This document shows positions 14,811 through 23,679 of a stretch of DNA of 64,000 nt, one piece after another. Source of the stretch: Zunongwangia pacifica (GTDB lineage: Bacteria > Bacteroidota > Bacteroidia > Flavobacteriales > Flavobacteriaceae); contig NZ_JAKHSK010000021.1 in NCBI RefSeq assembly GCF_023499215.1, forward strand, positions 1 through 64,000. The letters are read 5' to 3'. The notes below the pieces were generated by a model that did not search any database, was not told the origin of the DNA, and saw nothing but the letters and a program-made list of their open reading frames with translations. A program made the translations under genes and the position numbers. Each line of letters begins with the position of its first letter. Positions within the stretch are counted from its first letter, which is position 1.

Positions 14811-15668
14811 TTAACCATTATAGGCTCTTGCAGTTTGTTTGGAAGTTCCAAGACCTTCAATACCTAATTCGACCTCATCACCAGGTTTTAAATAGCGTGC
14901 AGGCTTAAAGCCCATCCCCACTCCAAATGGTGTACCGGTTGAAATAATATCACCGGGTAATAAGCTCATAAACTGGCTAATGTAACTTACCACCTGCTGC
15001 ACATTAAATACAAAGTCTGAAGTATTGCTGTTTTGCAATTCCTCTCCATTCAGTTTTAGCCAGAGGTTAAGGTTATTGGGGTCTTTAATTTCATCTTTGG
15101 TAGCAATAAAGGGGCCTAACGGAGCAAAAGTGTCGCAGCTTTTTCCTTTAACCCATTGTCCCGCACGCTCGATTTGAAAGGCACGCTCGCTATAATCATT
15201 ATGCAAGGTGTAACCGGCTACATAATCCAGAGCTTCTTCTTCACTCACATAAGAGGCTTTTTTGCCGATGACCACAGCGAGTTCTACTTCCCAGTCGGTT
15301 TTTTCACTGCCTTTTGGAATGATCACATCATCGTTTGGTCCAACTATCGCAGAGGTTGCTTTGAAAAAGAGAATAGGTTCTTTAGGTACTTCCATCCCGG
15401 TTTCTTTGGCATGCGAAACGTAGTTAAGGCCTATGCAAACTATTTTAGAAGGTCTTACAAGAGGCGCCCCCAGGCGTATTTCCGAAGAAATTTCAGGACA
15501 GTTGCCCTCTTCTTTTTCTAACCAGGCTTTAAGTCGGTCAAGACCGTCTGTTTCGAAGAAAGCTTCAGTATAATCTTCCCCAAAAGTTGATATATCTATG
15601 CGTTTGCCGGAATCTAACTGTACTCCCGGTTTTTCTTTTCCGGCTTCGCCGAAACGTATTAATTTCAT
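14811..15668 (-). CDS. 2,4-diketo-3-deoxy-L-fuconate hydrolase (FAH family)
   Basis: Last enzyme of the non-phosphorylative L-fucose route: hydrolyses 2,4-diketo-3-deoxy-L-fuconate to pyruvate and L-lactate. The 285-residue protein shows the fumarylacetoacetate-hydrolase fold: a variable N-terminal part, then PSKIVCIGLNYVSHAKE, the metal-site region DWEVELAVVIG and NDYSERAFQ, and LLPGDIISTGTPFGVGMG. It follows the KDF dehydrogenase (18-base gap) and the FucD-type dehydratase on the same strand. The family has several specificities (for example acylpyruvases); the substrate is inferred from these neighbours. Confidence 0.85.
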   Translation of the reverse strand: MKLIRFGEAGKEKPGVQLDSGKRIDISTFGEDYTEAFFETDGLDRLKAWLEKEEGNCPEISSEIRLGAPLVRPSKIVCIGLNYVSHAKETGMEVPKEPILFFKATSAIVGPNDDVIIPKGSEKTDWEVELAVVIGKKASYVSEEEALDYVAGYTLHNDYSERAFQIERAGQWVKGKSCDTFAPLGPFIATKDEIKDPNNLNLWLKLNGEELQNSNTSDFVFNVQQVVSYISQFMSLLPGDIISTGTPFGVGMGFKPARYLKPGDEVELGIEGLGTSKQTARAYNG

Positions 15669-15686
15669 GATCTTCTATTTAAAAAG

Positions 15687-16463
15687 TTATCCATTTAGTT
15701 TTATAAATCCACCGTCAATGGGGAAATCAGTCCCGGTAATGAAAGAAGCTTCGTTCGAGGCCAGATATAGAGCGAGGTGGGCAATTTCAATTGGCTTACC
15801 CATACGTCCCAAAGGCTGGGTTTTTGACAATTTTTCAAACATCTCGTCCTGATTGTCGGGATAATTTTTGGCGATAAAGCCGTCTACAAACGGCGTATGC
15901 ACCCGTGCAGGAGAAATGCTGTTACAGCGAATCCCTTCATTTACATAATCTTTAGCAATCGAGTAGGTCATTGTAAGTACAGCGCCTTTGGACATGGAAT
16001 AGGCAAAACGATCTGAAATCCCTACCGATGAGGCAATGGATGCCATATTAATAATCACGCCGTTTTTACCTTTCATGTGTTTGATAACCGCTTTAGCGCA
16101 GTTGTAAACGCCTTTTATATTGATGGAGTAGATTCGGTCCAGATCTGCTTCAGTGGTGTTTTTTATATTTCCCACGTGTGCTACACCGGCGTTGTTTACC
16201 AAAATATTGATCTCATGATTTTCGGCAATCTCATTAATAATTTGCTGAACTTCTTCTGATTTAGAAACGTCGCATATTTTATATTGAAGTTCTAAATTTT
16301 CAACTTTAAATGCTTCAACAACTTCTTTGGCTTGTGTTTCGTTAAAATCCAAAATGTACACGCGAGCACCGTTTTTGGCAAAAACTTCAGCAATGGCGCG
16401 GCCAATTCCACTGGCACCTCCAGTGACTAAAGCTGTTTTTCCGGATAATTGAAATGGTGTCAT
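15687..16463 (-). CDS. 2-keto-3-deoxy-L-fuconate dehydrogenase (SDR family)
   Basis: Oxidises 2-keto-3-deoxy-L-fuconate at C4 with NAD(P)+. Classical short-chain dehydrogenase of 258 residues: cofactor motif TGGASGIG, NNAG, catalytic Ser in NMASIASS, then YSMSK. The D in YILDFN after the second strand suggests NAD preference. The ATG at 16463 (MTPFQLSGKTALVTGG) is chosen because the longer frame adds 20 residues that overlap the dehydratase gene; the chosen start leaves a four-base gap. Substrate assignment rests on position between FucD and the diketo-acid hydrolase. Confidence 0.87.
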   Translation of the reverse strand: MTPFQLSGKTALVTGGASGIGRAIAEVFAKNGARVYILDFNETQAKEVVEAFKVENLELQYKICDVSKSEEVQQIINEIAENHEINILVNNAGVAHVGNIKNTTEADLDRIYSINIKGVYNCAKAVIKHMKGKNGVIINMASIASSVGISDRFAYSMSKGAVLTMTYSIAKDYVNEGIRCNSISPARVHTPFVDGFIAKNYPDNQDEMFEKLSKTQPLGRMGKPIEIAHLALYLASNEASFITGTDFPIDGGFIKLNG

Positions 16464-16467
16464 AATC

Positions 16468-17787
16468 TTAATGGTTTTGAGCAATTTCCTGCCAGATTTT
16501 ACCTTCAGGAAATTGATATTCATTTAAGGATTTAGGTTTCATTGTAATACTATAGCCAGGCATTTTTGGTGGCATATAGGCCCCATTTTTAATCACAACC
16601 GGATCAAAGAAATGTTCGTGCAGGTGATCTACATATTCAATGATTCGATTTTCAAGTGAGCCACTTATGGCAATAAAATCAATCATAGACAAATGCTGTA
16701 CATATTCGCATAGTCCTACGCCACCGGCATGTGGACAGACAGGAATCTTAAATTTGGCAGCCATAAGCAGTACCGCCAGTACTTCATTTACACCAGCCAG
16801 TCTACAGCTATCTATCTGGCAAATCTCGATAGCGCCTGCCTGCATTAATTGTTTAAAGATCACTCGGTTCTGGCAATGTTCTCCTGTGGCCACTTTAATG
16901 GGAGCAACGGCTTTTGCAATGGCTGCATGACCTAAAACATCATCGGGGCTGGTAGGTTCTTCAATCCACCAGGGATTAAATTTTTTGAGTTCAGCCATAT
17001 TTTCGATGGCTTCGGTTACATCCCATTTCTGGTTGGCATCCATCATCAATTTAAGGTCGTCGCCTATTTCTTCACGAATAATTTGTGCACGGCGCATATC
17101 ATCTTTGAGGTCTTTACCTACTTTGATCTTCATGTGCTTAAAGCCTTCGGTTTTTGCTTCCCGGCACAATTTGCGCATTTTCTCATCGCTGTAGCCCAAC
17201 CAACCGGCAGAAGTGGTGTATGCAGGATAGCCATTTTGAAGCAGATGGTCTATGCGTCCTTGCTTGGTGGCTTCCAGCTTTTTTAGCATTGTTGTTGCTT
17301 CGTCTGGAGTTATTGCATCGGTGATATAGGTAAAATCTACGCAAGAGACCAATTCTTCAGGACTCATATCGGCTAGCAGTTTCCACAATGGTTTACCTTC
17401 TGCTTTAGCAAATAAATCCCAAACTGCGTTAACCACAGCTCCCGTTGCCAGATGAATTACTCCTTTTTCTGGGCCTAACCAGCGTAGTTGACTATCGCCA
17501 GTAATCATCTTCCAAAATGCCCCCATATTTTCGGTAAAAGAAGCTAGCGATTTATTGAGGATAAGTGGCATTATAGAGTCGATAGCCGCAACGCAAAGCT
17601 CGTTGCCACGCCCGATTGTAAATGTGAGTCCATGACCTTCTAGATCATCTTTGGAAGTTTTTAAAATAACATACGCGGCAGAATAGTCAGGGTCGGGATT
17701 CATAGCGTCTGAGCCGTCCAGAAACTGACTGGTTGGGAATCTTACGTCTACAACCTCATAGCCGGTAATAAGCAAATCAGTGTTCAT
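16468..17787 (-). CDS. fucD: L-fuconate dehydratase (enolase superfamily)
   Basis: Converts L-fuconate to 2-keto-3-deoxy-L-fuconate; Mg-dependent, cytoplasmic. The 439 residues align by motif with the characterised Xanthomonas FucD at a constant offset of two: K220 and K222 in KIKVG, metal ligands D250 (DANQKWD), E276 (EEPTSPDD) and E303 (GEHCQNR), and catalytic H353 (CPHAGGVGLCEYVQHL). The long N-terminal capping domain typical of FucD is present. First gene of a three-gene minus-strand operon with a strong promoter just upstream. Confidence 0.95.
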   Translation of the reverse strand: MNTDLLITGYEVVDVRFPTSQFLDGSDAMNPDPDYSAAYVILKTSKDDLEGHGLTFTIGRGNELCVAAIDSIMPLILNKSLASFTENMGAFWKMITGDSQLRWLGPEKGVIHLATGAVVNAVWDLFAKAEGKPLWKLLADMSPEELVSCVDFTYITDAITPDEATTMLKKLEATKQGRIDHLLQNGYPAYTTSAGWLGYSDEKMRKLCREAKTEGFKHMKIKVGKDLKDDMRRAQIIREEIGDDLKLMMDANQKWDVTEAIENMAELKKFNPWWIEEPTSPDDVLGHAAIAKAVAPIKVATGEHCQNRVIFKQLMQAGAIEICQIDSCRLAGVNEVLAVLLMAAKFKIPVCPHAGGVGLCEYVQHLSMIDFIAISGSLENRIIEYVDHLHEHFFDPVVIKNGAYMPPKMPGYSITMKPKSLNEYQFPEGKIWQEIAQNH

Positions 17788-17813
17788 TAGAATGTATTAA
17801 ATGATAGTTGTCT

Positions 17814-17841
17814 CAAATTTAGCGATCCAATAGAATCCCAA
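17814..17841 (-). promoter_or_regulatory. Promoter of the fucD operon
   Basis: Read on the minus strand: TTG, 17 bases, TAAATTTG (plus-strand box CAAATTTA at 17814-17821, CAA at 17839-17841). It lies 27 bases upstream of the fucD ATG. Confidence 0.75.
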
Positions 17842-17890
17842 CTGCGCTTTTTTTTACAGAGACTCGTACTTTTTTTGCAATTAAGCATGA

Positions 17891-18760
17891 TTATGATTTA
17901 GAAGAGTGATAATTTGCATATTCAGAGGGAGTTTTCCCGGTAATGATTTTAAACTGTTTATTAAAATTAGAAAGACTGTTGAACCCACTTTCAAAACAGA
18001 TGATATTTATAGGGTAGTATTTTTCCATTAACATTTTACAGGCATATCCTATACGTATTTCGTTGAGATAACGGGTAAAACTTTTCTTATGAACTTTACT
18101 GAAAAACCGACTGAATGCAGAAAGATTCATAGGGATTAACGCAGCAACATCTTCCAGGTTTATTTGGTTTTTAAAATTCTTGAAAATATATTCGTATACT
18201 TTGTTTAGTTCTTGATTTTTAGAATGTTGAGTGTTTTTTAAGTAGGCATTGCTTGAAATTTGAGAAAAGCTATTATCTGATAATTCATTTAAGATTTCCA
18301 AAAACTTAAGAGTTCTTTCGAAGGAAGAAAAACGGTCTAAACCTTTAATGCGATTTATAAGTTCCTGAGATATATTTTGAAACTTTAGGCCAAGTTCTGC
18401 CTGTTTAAGGAGTTGGTTGATTTTTTGAAATTCAGGTTTGTTAAAAAATTCCTGTCCTAAAAAGTCTTTTGTAAAGTGAATTGCAATTGCGTTGGCTTTT
18501 AAAGAACTATCCTCTTTAAAATATTCCTGATCATTTAGCCACATATGCGGAAGATCTGCCCCCAAAAGGATTATTTCACCCGCAGAAAATTTTGAAACCG
18601 AATCCCCTATAAAACGGGTACCTGTACTTTCTAAAATTAAAACCAACTCTAATTCTGGGTGAAAGTGCCATATTTTTAAAAAATGCGTAGCATCTTCGAC
18701 TTTATTTATGCTAAACGAACTGTCTTGGTAACTTTTACGATCTATTTTAAATAATTTCAT
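17891..18760 (-). CDS. AraC-family regulator, probably of the fucose locus (1)
   Basis: A 289-residue transcription factor: N-terminal cupin sensor (FHPELELVLILES, FSAGEIILLGADLPHMW) and a C-terminal AraC double helix-turn-helix from about residue 190 (NLEDVAALIPMNLSAFSRFF, then FESGFNSLSNFNKQFKIITG). It is the second of two tandem regulators (14-base gap) between the two fucose operons. Binding of fucose or a pathway intermediate is inferred from position only. Confidence 0.88.
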   Translation of the reverse strand: MKLFKIDRKSYQDSSFSINKVEDATHFLKIWHFHPELELVLILESTGTRFIGDSVSKFSAGEIILLGADLPHMWLNDQEYFKEDSSLKANAIAIHFTKDFLGQEFFNKPEFQKINQLLKQAELGLKFQNISQELINRIKGLDRFSSFERTLKFLEILNELSDNSFSQISSNAYLKNTQHSKNQELNKVYEYIFKNFKNQINLEDVAALIPMNLSAFSRFFSKVHKKSFTRYLNEIRIGYACKMLMEKYYPINIICFESGFNSLSNFNKQFKIITGKTPSEYANYHSSKS

Positions 18761-18774
18761 TTAGGAGTTACTTT

Positions 18775-19641
18775 TTAGGTGATCTGAAGACTTTGTTTTC
18801 TATAAGCACCAGGCGTCTTATTTACTTTTTTCTTGAAAATTTTAGTGAAATGAGGTAAATTGTTAAAGCCGGTTTCGATAGCAATATCAAGAAGCGTTTT
18901 ATTCGTCGTTACAATAAGATATTGAGCTCTTTCAATTCGTTTTTCATGAATAAAACTAAGGGGCCTTTGACCGGTATGCTCTAAAAACTGCCTCGAAAAA
19001 TAATCCCGGTTTTGATTGGCATTTTTAGCAAGGTCATTTATTGTAATGGAGTTGCCAAGATTGAGCTGTATATAATTTATGGCCTCTAAAACGACAGAAG
19101 GGATTTTAGCTATTTTTAATGATTTAAAACGTATGGATTCTATAAATCTTGATAGTAATATTAGAATGATGCCTTGATTCTCAAATTGCACTGAAGTTTT
19201 TATATCCTTATTTAACGCTTTGTGTTCTTTATAGTAAGCTTCTTTTTCATAAACTTCGGGATCATCAGATCTATTAATTCCCCTTCCGGGATTAATTTTC
19301 AGAAGTCTGTTGAAAATAGAGATATCAGTATCGGTCGCTTTAATTTCCATAATGCTTCTATTGTCTTTAAACAAAGAGATTCCATCTGGGGATTCCTCGA
19401 AAAATTGTAAAAAATACTGACTCATAAAATCATCGCACTCAAGATTGCATAGTGTGAAACTTGGAATTAGGTACAAATATCCCGGTCTTAAAATTAATTT
19501 TTTAGTAGGGCTTGAAATTTTTCCTTCCCCACCATCAATGTAATACAATCTGTAATATGGACTAATCACATTTTTATAATTCCAACGATTATTAAGCTGA
19601 ACATGATCTACATTTAAAAGAGAGAAAGAATTGGCAAGCAT
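18775..19641 (-). CDS. AraC-family regulator, probably of the fucose locus (2)
   Basis: A 288-residue regulator with an N-terminal ligand-sensing part (YYRLYYIDGGEGKI, LRPGYLYLIPSF) and C-terminal AraC DNA-binding domain (ITINDLAKNANQNRDYFSRQ, then ETGFNNLPHFTKIFKKKVNK). Unlike its downstream neighbour it is close to the divergent fucosidase operon, so it is the better candidate for direct control of that promoter region. The two paralogues are clearly different in sequence and may sense different signals. Confidence 0.88.
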   Translation of the reverse strand: MLANSFSLLNVDHVQLNNRWNYKNVISPYYRLYYIDGGEGKISSPTKKLILRPGYLYLIPSFTLCNLECDDFMSQYFLQFFEESPDGISLFKDNRSIMEIKATDTDISIFNRLLKINPGRGINRSDDPEVYEKEAYYKEHKALNKDIKTSVQFENQGIILILLSRFIESIRFKSLKIAKIPSVVLEAINYIQLNLGNSITINDLAKNANQNRDYFSRQFLEHTGQRPLSFIHEKRIERAQYLIVTTNKTLLDIAIETGFNNLPHFTKIFKKKVNKTPGAYRKQSLQIT

Positions 19642-20165
19642 TTTTTGATCAGGATCTATGTTTTAAAAATCATATTTAGTTAAATAAATCTTAATTGAAT
19701 AAAAATAAGTCGTTTTTATATAATAATCGATTTGCTTCATAGGAATATATTTGGAATGTTGGTTAAAATCAATTTTATAACGAAATCGATTTAGATTACT
19801 TTAATTTTTTATTTAAATAAAAAAATATTAATAAATATATACAAAAACTGGAGAAGTATGTGATGGGAAATAACTCATTTAAATAGTTATCTCGATATTA
19901 ATTCTGAGATTTTTTGTGAAAGAGCGTAAATATATAATATAGTATTCTAGAATAAACTGACGAAAAATATGATGTACGTGATAGGACATACACAGTAAAT
20001 CCAATAAGTTATTATAGTTACACATAAGTGGGAGAAATTAGCCATTAAATTGGGGGTGACCTTATTTTTGAGGTGTTCTCAGGAATAAGGTGCAAAGCCG
20101 CTAATCCAGGACTTATTATATTGGAATTTTGATGTTTAAAGTGCTCTCCATTATAGAAAAACAAT
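19642..20165 (+). promoter_or_regulatory. Regulatory region ahead of the fucosidase operon
   Basis: AT-rich, no gene. It contains TATATTTG at 19746-19753 (a good -7 box without a clear -33), an inverted repeat ATAACT / AGTTAT at 19870-19875 and 19885-19890, and an 8-bp hairpin ACCTTATT / AATAAGGT at 20059-20066 and 20084-20091. If 19746 is the promoter, the mRNA has an untranslated leader of about 400 bases. AraC-type operators are likely here but not identified. Confidence 0.5.
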
Positions 20166-21806
20166 ATGAAACGCAGAAATGCATTAAAAATAGGAACTCT
20201 AGGTGTTGCAGGTTTATATTTAAGTCAATTAAAGGCACGCACATATTTTTTCAATGCTGCTAATCAGGGTCCTTTTTTGCCCACTTGGGATTCCCTTTCT
20301 AAATATCAGGTTCCAGATTGGTTTAGGGATGCCAAGTTTGGAATGTGGGCGCATTGGGGACCACAATGTGAGCCCGAGTCTGGCGACTGGTATGCCCGAG
20401 GGATGTATCGGGAAGATTCATGGCAATATAATTACCATGTTAAAAAGTATGGACATCCTTCTAAATTTGGTTTTAAGGATGTGATCAATGTATGGAAAGC
20501 AGATAAGTGGGATCCTGAAGAACTGGTAAACCTCTATAAAAATGCCGGAGCTAAATATTTTATGGCCATGGCTAATCACCATGATAATCTCGATTTATGG
20601 GACAGCACCTACCAACCGAAATGGAATTCGGTTAAAATGGGACCCAAAAAGGATATTATAATGGGGTGGGAGCGCGCCGCCCGTAAAGCAAATCTCCCTT
20701 TTGCAATAAGTGTGCATGCTGCACACGCCTGGAGTTGGTATGAACCATCGCAACGAGCAGATAAAAATGGGGCATTAGCCGGTGTTCCTTATGATGGTAA
20801 TCTTAAAGCAAAAGATGGTAAAGGTACTTGGTGGGAAGGTTTAGATCCGCAGGAATTGTATGCTCAAAACCATCCGCTTAGCGAAGACAGCTATGATAAT
20901 GGTAAAATTCATAGTCAGTGGAATTGGGGTAATGGTGTGACACCTCCTTCTAAAGAATACTGCCAGAAATTTTACAATCGAACAATTGAGTTGATTGATA
21001 AATTTAATCCCGATTTACTCTATTTTGATGATACCGCTTTACCCCTATGGCCTGTAAGTAATGTTGGGCTTGAAATTGCAGCCTATATGTATAACAAGAG
21101 CCTGGAGCGTAATGATAGGTTGCAAGCTGTAATCACCGGTAAAATTCTTGATGAAGAACAACGCAAAGCATTGGTATGGGATATTGAAAAAGGCCAAAGT
21201 AACGAAATTGAGCCTTTGCCCTGGCAAACAGATACGTGTATAGGCAGCTGGCACTATGATCGCGGAGTGTATAGAGATAAGCGTTATAAGTCTGCAAAAA
21301 CCGTAATACACAGCCTTATTGATGTGGTGAGTAAAAATGGCAATTTAATGCTTAATATCCCGGTGAGAGGTGATGGAAGCATTGACGAACTAGAGCGCGC
21401 GATTGTAGAAGAAATAGGAGAGTGGATGCGCTTAAATGGAGAAAGTATATACGGCACTAGACCCTGGAAAATTTTTGGGGAAGGACCTCAGCAGGAAAGT
21501 GCAGCCGCTTTAACCGCTCAAGGATTTAATGAAGGTAAGGGTAAGCCTTATACTTCTGCCGATTTTAGATTCGTCACTAAAGGAGATAAGCTTTACGCTA
21601 CAGCAATGAGCTGGCCTGAAACCGGAAAAGTGCTTATTAAGAGCCTTAAGTTAGGTTCTCCATACTATAGATCCAAAATTAAAAAAGTAAAACTGGTAAG
21701 TACAGGGACAAAACTAAAGTTCAGGCAAACCCCTCAAGGATTGGAAGTGTATTTTCCGCAGGAAAAAACAAAAATATCGTATGCAAATGCTTTAGAAATA
21801 ACTTAA
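20166..21806 (+). CDS. Alpha-L-fucosidase, GH29
   Basis: Retaining exo-fucosidase releasing L-fucose from glycans, likely algal or other marine polysaccharides. The 546-residue protein starts with a twin-arginine-like signal (MKRRNALKIGTLGVAGLYL), so it is exported. GH29 core: AKFGMWAHWGP (H63), FMAMANHHDNLDLWDS, and the nucleophile candidate D288 in LLYFDDTALPLW. A C-terminal beta domain starts near residue 440. First gene of a six-gene operon for fucose use. No SusC/SusD pair is adjacent, so it may act on small oligosaccharides supplied by other loci. Confidence 0.92.
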   Translation: MKRRNALKIGTLGVAGLYLSQLKARTYFFNAANQGPFLPTWDSLSKYQVPDWFRDAKFGMWAHWGPQCEPESGDWYARGMYREDSWQYNYHVKKYGHPSKFGFKDVINVWKADKWDPEELVNLYKNAGAKYFMAMANHHDNLDLWDSTYQPKWNSVKMGPKKDIIMGWERAARKANLPFAISVHAAHAWSWYEPSQRADKNGALAGVPYDGNLKAKDGKGTWWEGLDPQELYAQNHPLSEDSYDNGKIHSQWNWGNGVTPPSKEYCQKFYNRTIELIDKFNPDLLYFDDTALPLWPVSNVGLEIAAYMYNKSLERNDRLQAVITGKILDEEQRKALVWDIEKGQSNEIEPLPWQTDTCIGSWHYDRGVYRDKRYKSAKTVIHSLIDVVSKNGNLMLNIPVRGDGSIDELERAIVEEIGEWMRLNGESIYGTRPWKIFGEGPQQESAAALTAQGFNEGKGKPYTSADFRFVTKGDKLYATAMSWPETGKVLIKSLKLGSPYYRSKIKKVKLVSTGTKLKFRQTPQGLEVYFPQEKTKISYANALEIT

Positions 21807-21822
21807 ATTTAGAAAAAATAGT

Positions 21823-22839
21823 ATGAACTATATCGTTTGTCAGGAACCCGGTACCTTTTTATTAAAAACGCAGGATATTCCGCAGCCTAAAGCTGGAGAA
21901 TCGCTGTTGCGTATACGTAAAATAGGTATTTGTGGAACCGATATTCACGCTTTTGGAGGCACGCAGCCTTATTTTAATTATCCTCGTGTTTTAGGTCACG
22001 AGCTGGCTGCAGAATATGTGTCTGGAGAAGCAAAAGGATTCAAAGAAGGAGATGTTGTGAGTTTTATTCCCTATTTCAATTGCGGAAGCTGTGTAGCCTG
22101 TCGCAACGGTTTAACTAATTGTTGTACCTCTATAAAGGTTTTTGGTGTACATATTGATGGTGGTATGGCCGAATATGTGGTGGTGCCAGATGCCTATTTA
22201 CTACATGGTGAAGGTCTAGATTTTGATGAACTTGCACTTGTAGAACCTTTGGCCATTGCTGCTCACGGCATACGCCGAGCCGGAGTGCGTGAAGGAGAGG
22301 CTGTTTTGGTGATGGGAGCAGGACCTATAGGTATTGGCTTGATTCAGTTTGCACAACAAGTAGGGGCACAAATTATCGTAATTGATGTGAATGAGCATCG
22401 TCTTGATTTTTGTAAGACCGAACTTGGTGTATGGAAAACCTTAAATCCATTAAATAACGATGTTATGGAAAGTCTGGTAGAAATGACCAATGGTGATATG
22501 CCTACGGTGGTTATCGATGCTACGGGTAACCGAAATGTAATGAATAACGCTTTTCAATACCTCGCACATGGCGGTCGCTATGTGTTGGTAGGCTTACAAA
22601 AAGGGGAGCTTTCATTTAGTCATCCTGAATTTCATAAGCGGGAATCAACCCTTATGAGCAGTCGGAATGCAACTCGGGACGATTTTGAATATGTGATCGA
22701 AAGCATTAAAAGCGGAAAAATAAGTCCGAAAAAATACATCACACACCGCATTGATTTTAAAGAATTGCCAGCAGACTTTGAGGCTTTAATGGCACCAGAA
22801 AATAATGTGATCAAAGCTCTGGTTGAGATTAATGACTAA
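21823..22839 (+). CDS. Zinc-dependent alcohol dehydrogenase in the fucose operon
   Basis: Medium-chain dehydrogenase of 338 residues. Catalytic zinc ligands C37 (GICGTD) and H59/E60 (GHE); structural zinc cysteines C87, C90, C93 and C101; Rossmann motif GAGPIGIG followed by an acidic residue (VIDVNEHR), indicating NAD. Possible roles are a second L-fucose dehydrogenase, or oxidation of a related sugar or acid; the operon also has an SDR that better fits L-fucose dehydrogenase. It starts 16 bases after the fucosidase gene. Confidence 0.8.
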   Translation: MNYIVCQEPGTFLLKTQDIPQPKAGESLLRIRKIGICGTDIHAFGGTQPYFNYPRVLGHELAAEYVSGEAKGFKEGDVVSFIPYFNCGSCVACRNGLTNCCTSIKVFGVHIDGGMAEYVVVPDAYLLHGEGLDFDELALVEPLAIAAHGIRRAGVREGEAVLVMGAGPIGIGLIQFAQQVGAQIIVIDVNEHRLDFCKTELGVWKTLNPLNNDVMESLVEMTNGDMPTVVIDATGNRNVMNNAFQYLAHGGRYVLVGLQKGELSFSHPEFHKRESTLMSSRNATRDDFEYVIESIKSGKISPKKYITHRIDFKELPADFEALMAPENNVIKALVEIND

Positions 22840-22848
22840 TCTGATAGG

Positions 22849-23676
22849 ATGATTATAGATACGCATCAACATTTTTGGCAGTATAATCCCGTGAAGCATG
22901 ATTGGATTGATGACGAGATGGCCTTGATACGCCGTGATTTTTTACCTCAAGATCTAAAGCCGATTTATAAAGAACACGGTATTGCAGGCTGCATCGCGGT
23001 ACAGGCCGATCATACCTTGACTGAAAATACATTTTTACTTAATTTGGCGTCAGAGTATGATTTTATAAAAGGGATTATTGGCTGGATAGATTTTAAAAGT
23101 GATGCAGTGCAAGCCGATATCGATTATTATTCGGAAATGCCGTTAATGAAAGGATATCGCCACGTGGTACAAGGGGAAACTGATAATTCGTTTTTGTTAC
23201 GAAAACCTTTTCTTAACGGGATTTCAAAACTGAAGTATACCAAAGCCGTATACGAGATTTTGGTTTTCTCGCACCAACTTCCGGCGGTACTGGAGTTTGT
23301 AAAACTATTTCCTGAGCAGCAATTTGTCATTGATCATATAGCCAAACCTTATATCAAAGAAGGATATATAGACTCCTGGGCTTTATTGATGTGTGCCATC
23401 GCAAAGCATGAAAATGTAAGTTGCAAAATATCAGGTATGATTACCGAGGCCGATTATAAGACCTGGAAAACGAAGGATTTAATGCCGTACATCGATGTGG
23501 TGCTGGAAGCTTTTGGTCCGCAACGAATTGTGTATGGTTCAGACTGGCCGGTATGTCTGGTCGCGGGGAGCTATGCTCAGGTTCTTAATGTAGCCAGAGA
23601 ATTTTCCGGACAGCTTTCCGAAGAGGAAAGTGAACTATTTTTCTATAAAAATGCTCAACGCATTTATAATATTTAA
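22849..23676 (+). CDS. L-fuconolactonase (amidohydrolase family)
   Basis: Hydrolyses L-fuconolactone to L-fuconate. A 275-residue amidohydrolase-2 (COG3618-like) protein: metal motif DTHQHFW (H6, H8), a central HxxxP region (FVIDHIAKPYI), the conserved CKISGM strand, and the terminal aspartate motif RIVYGSDWPVCLVAG. It lies 9 bases after the alcohol dehydrogenase and 3 bases before the SDR gene, so translation is probably coupled. Specificity is inferred from the pathway. Confidence 0.88.
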   Translation: MIIDTHQHFWQYNPVKHDWIDDEMALIRRDFLPQDLKPIYKEHGIAGCIAVQADHTLTENTFLLNLASEYDFIKGIIGWIDFKSDAVQADIDYYSEMPLMKGYRHVVQGETDNSFLLRKPFLNGISKLKYTKAVYEILVFSHQLPAVLEFVKLFPEQQFVIDHIAKPYIKEGYIDSWALLMCAIAKHENVSCKISGMITEADYKTWKTKDLMPYIDVVLEAFGPQRIVYGSDWPVCLVAGSYAQVLNVAREFSGQLSEEESELFFYKNAQRIYNI

Positions 23677-23679
23677 TCT

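Noticed and set aside
20166-21806. Frameshifted or degenerate fucosidase because of unusual active-site spelling (NHHDNLDLW, YFDDTALPLW)
   Set aside because: The frame is intact over 546 codons, the length is right and the key His and Asp residues are present; the differences fit a GH29 subgroup.
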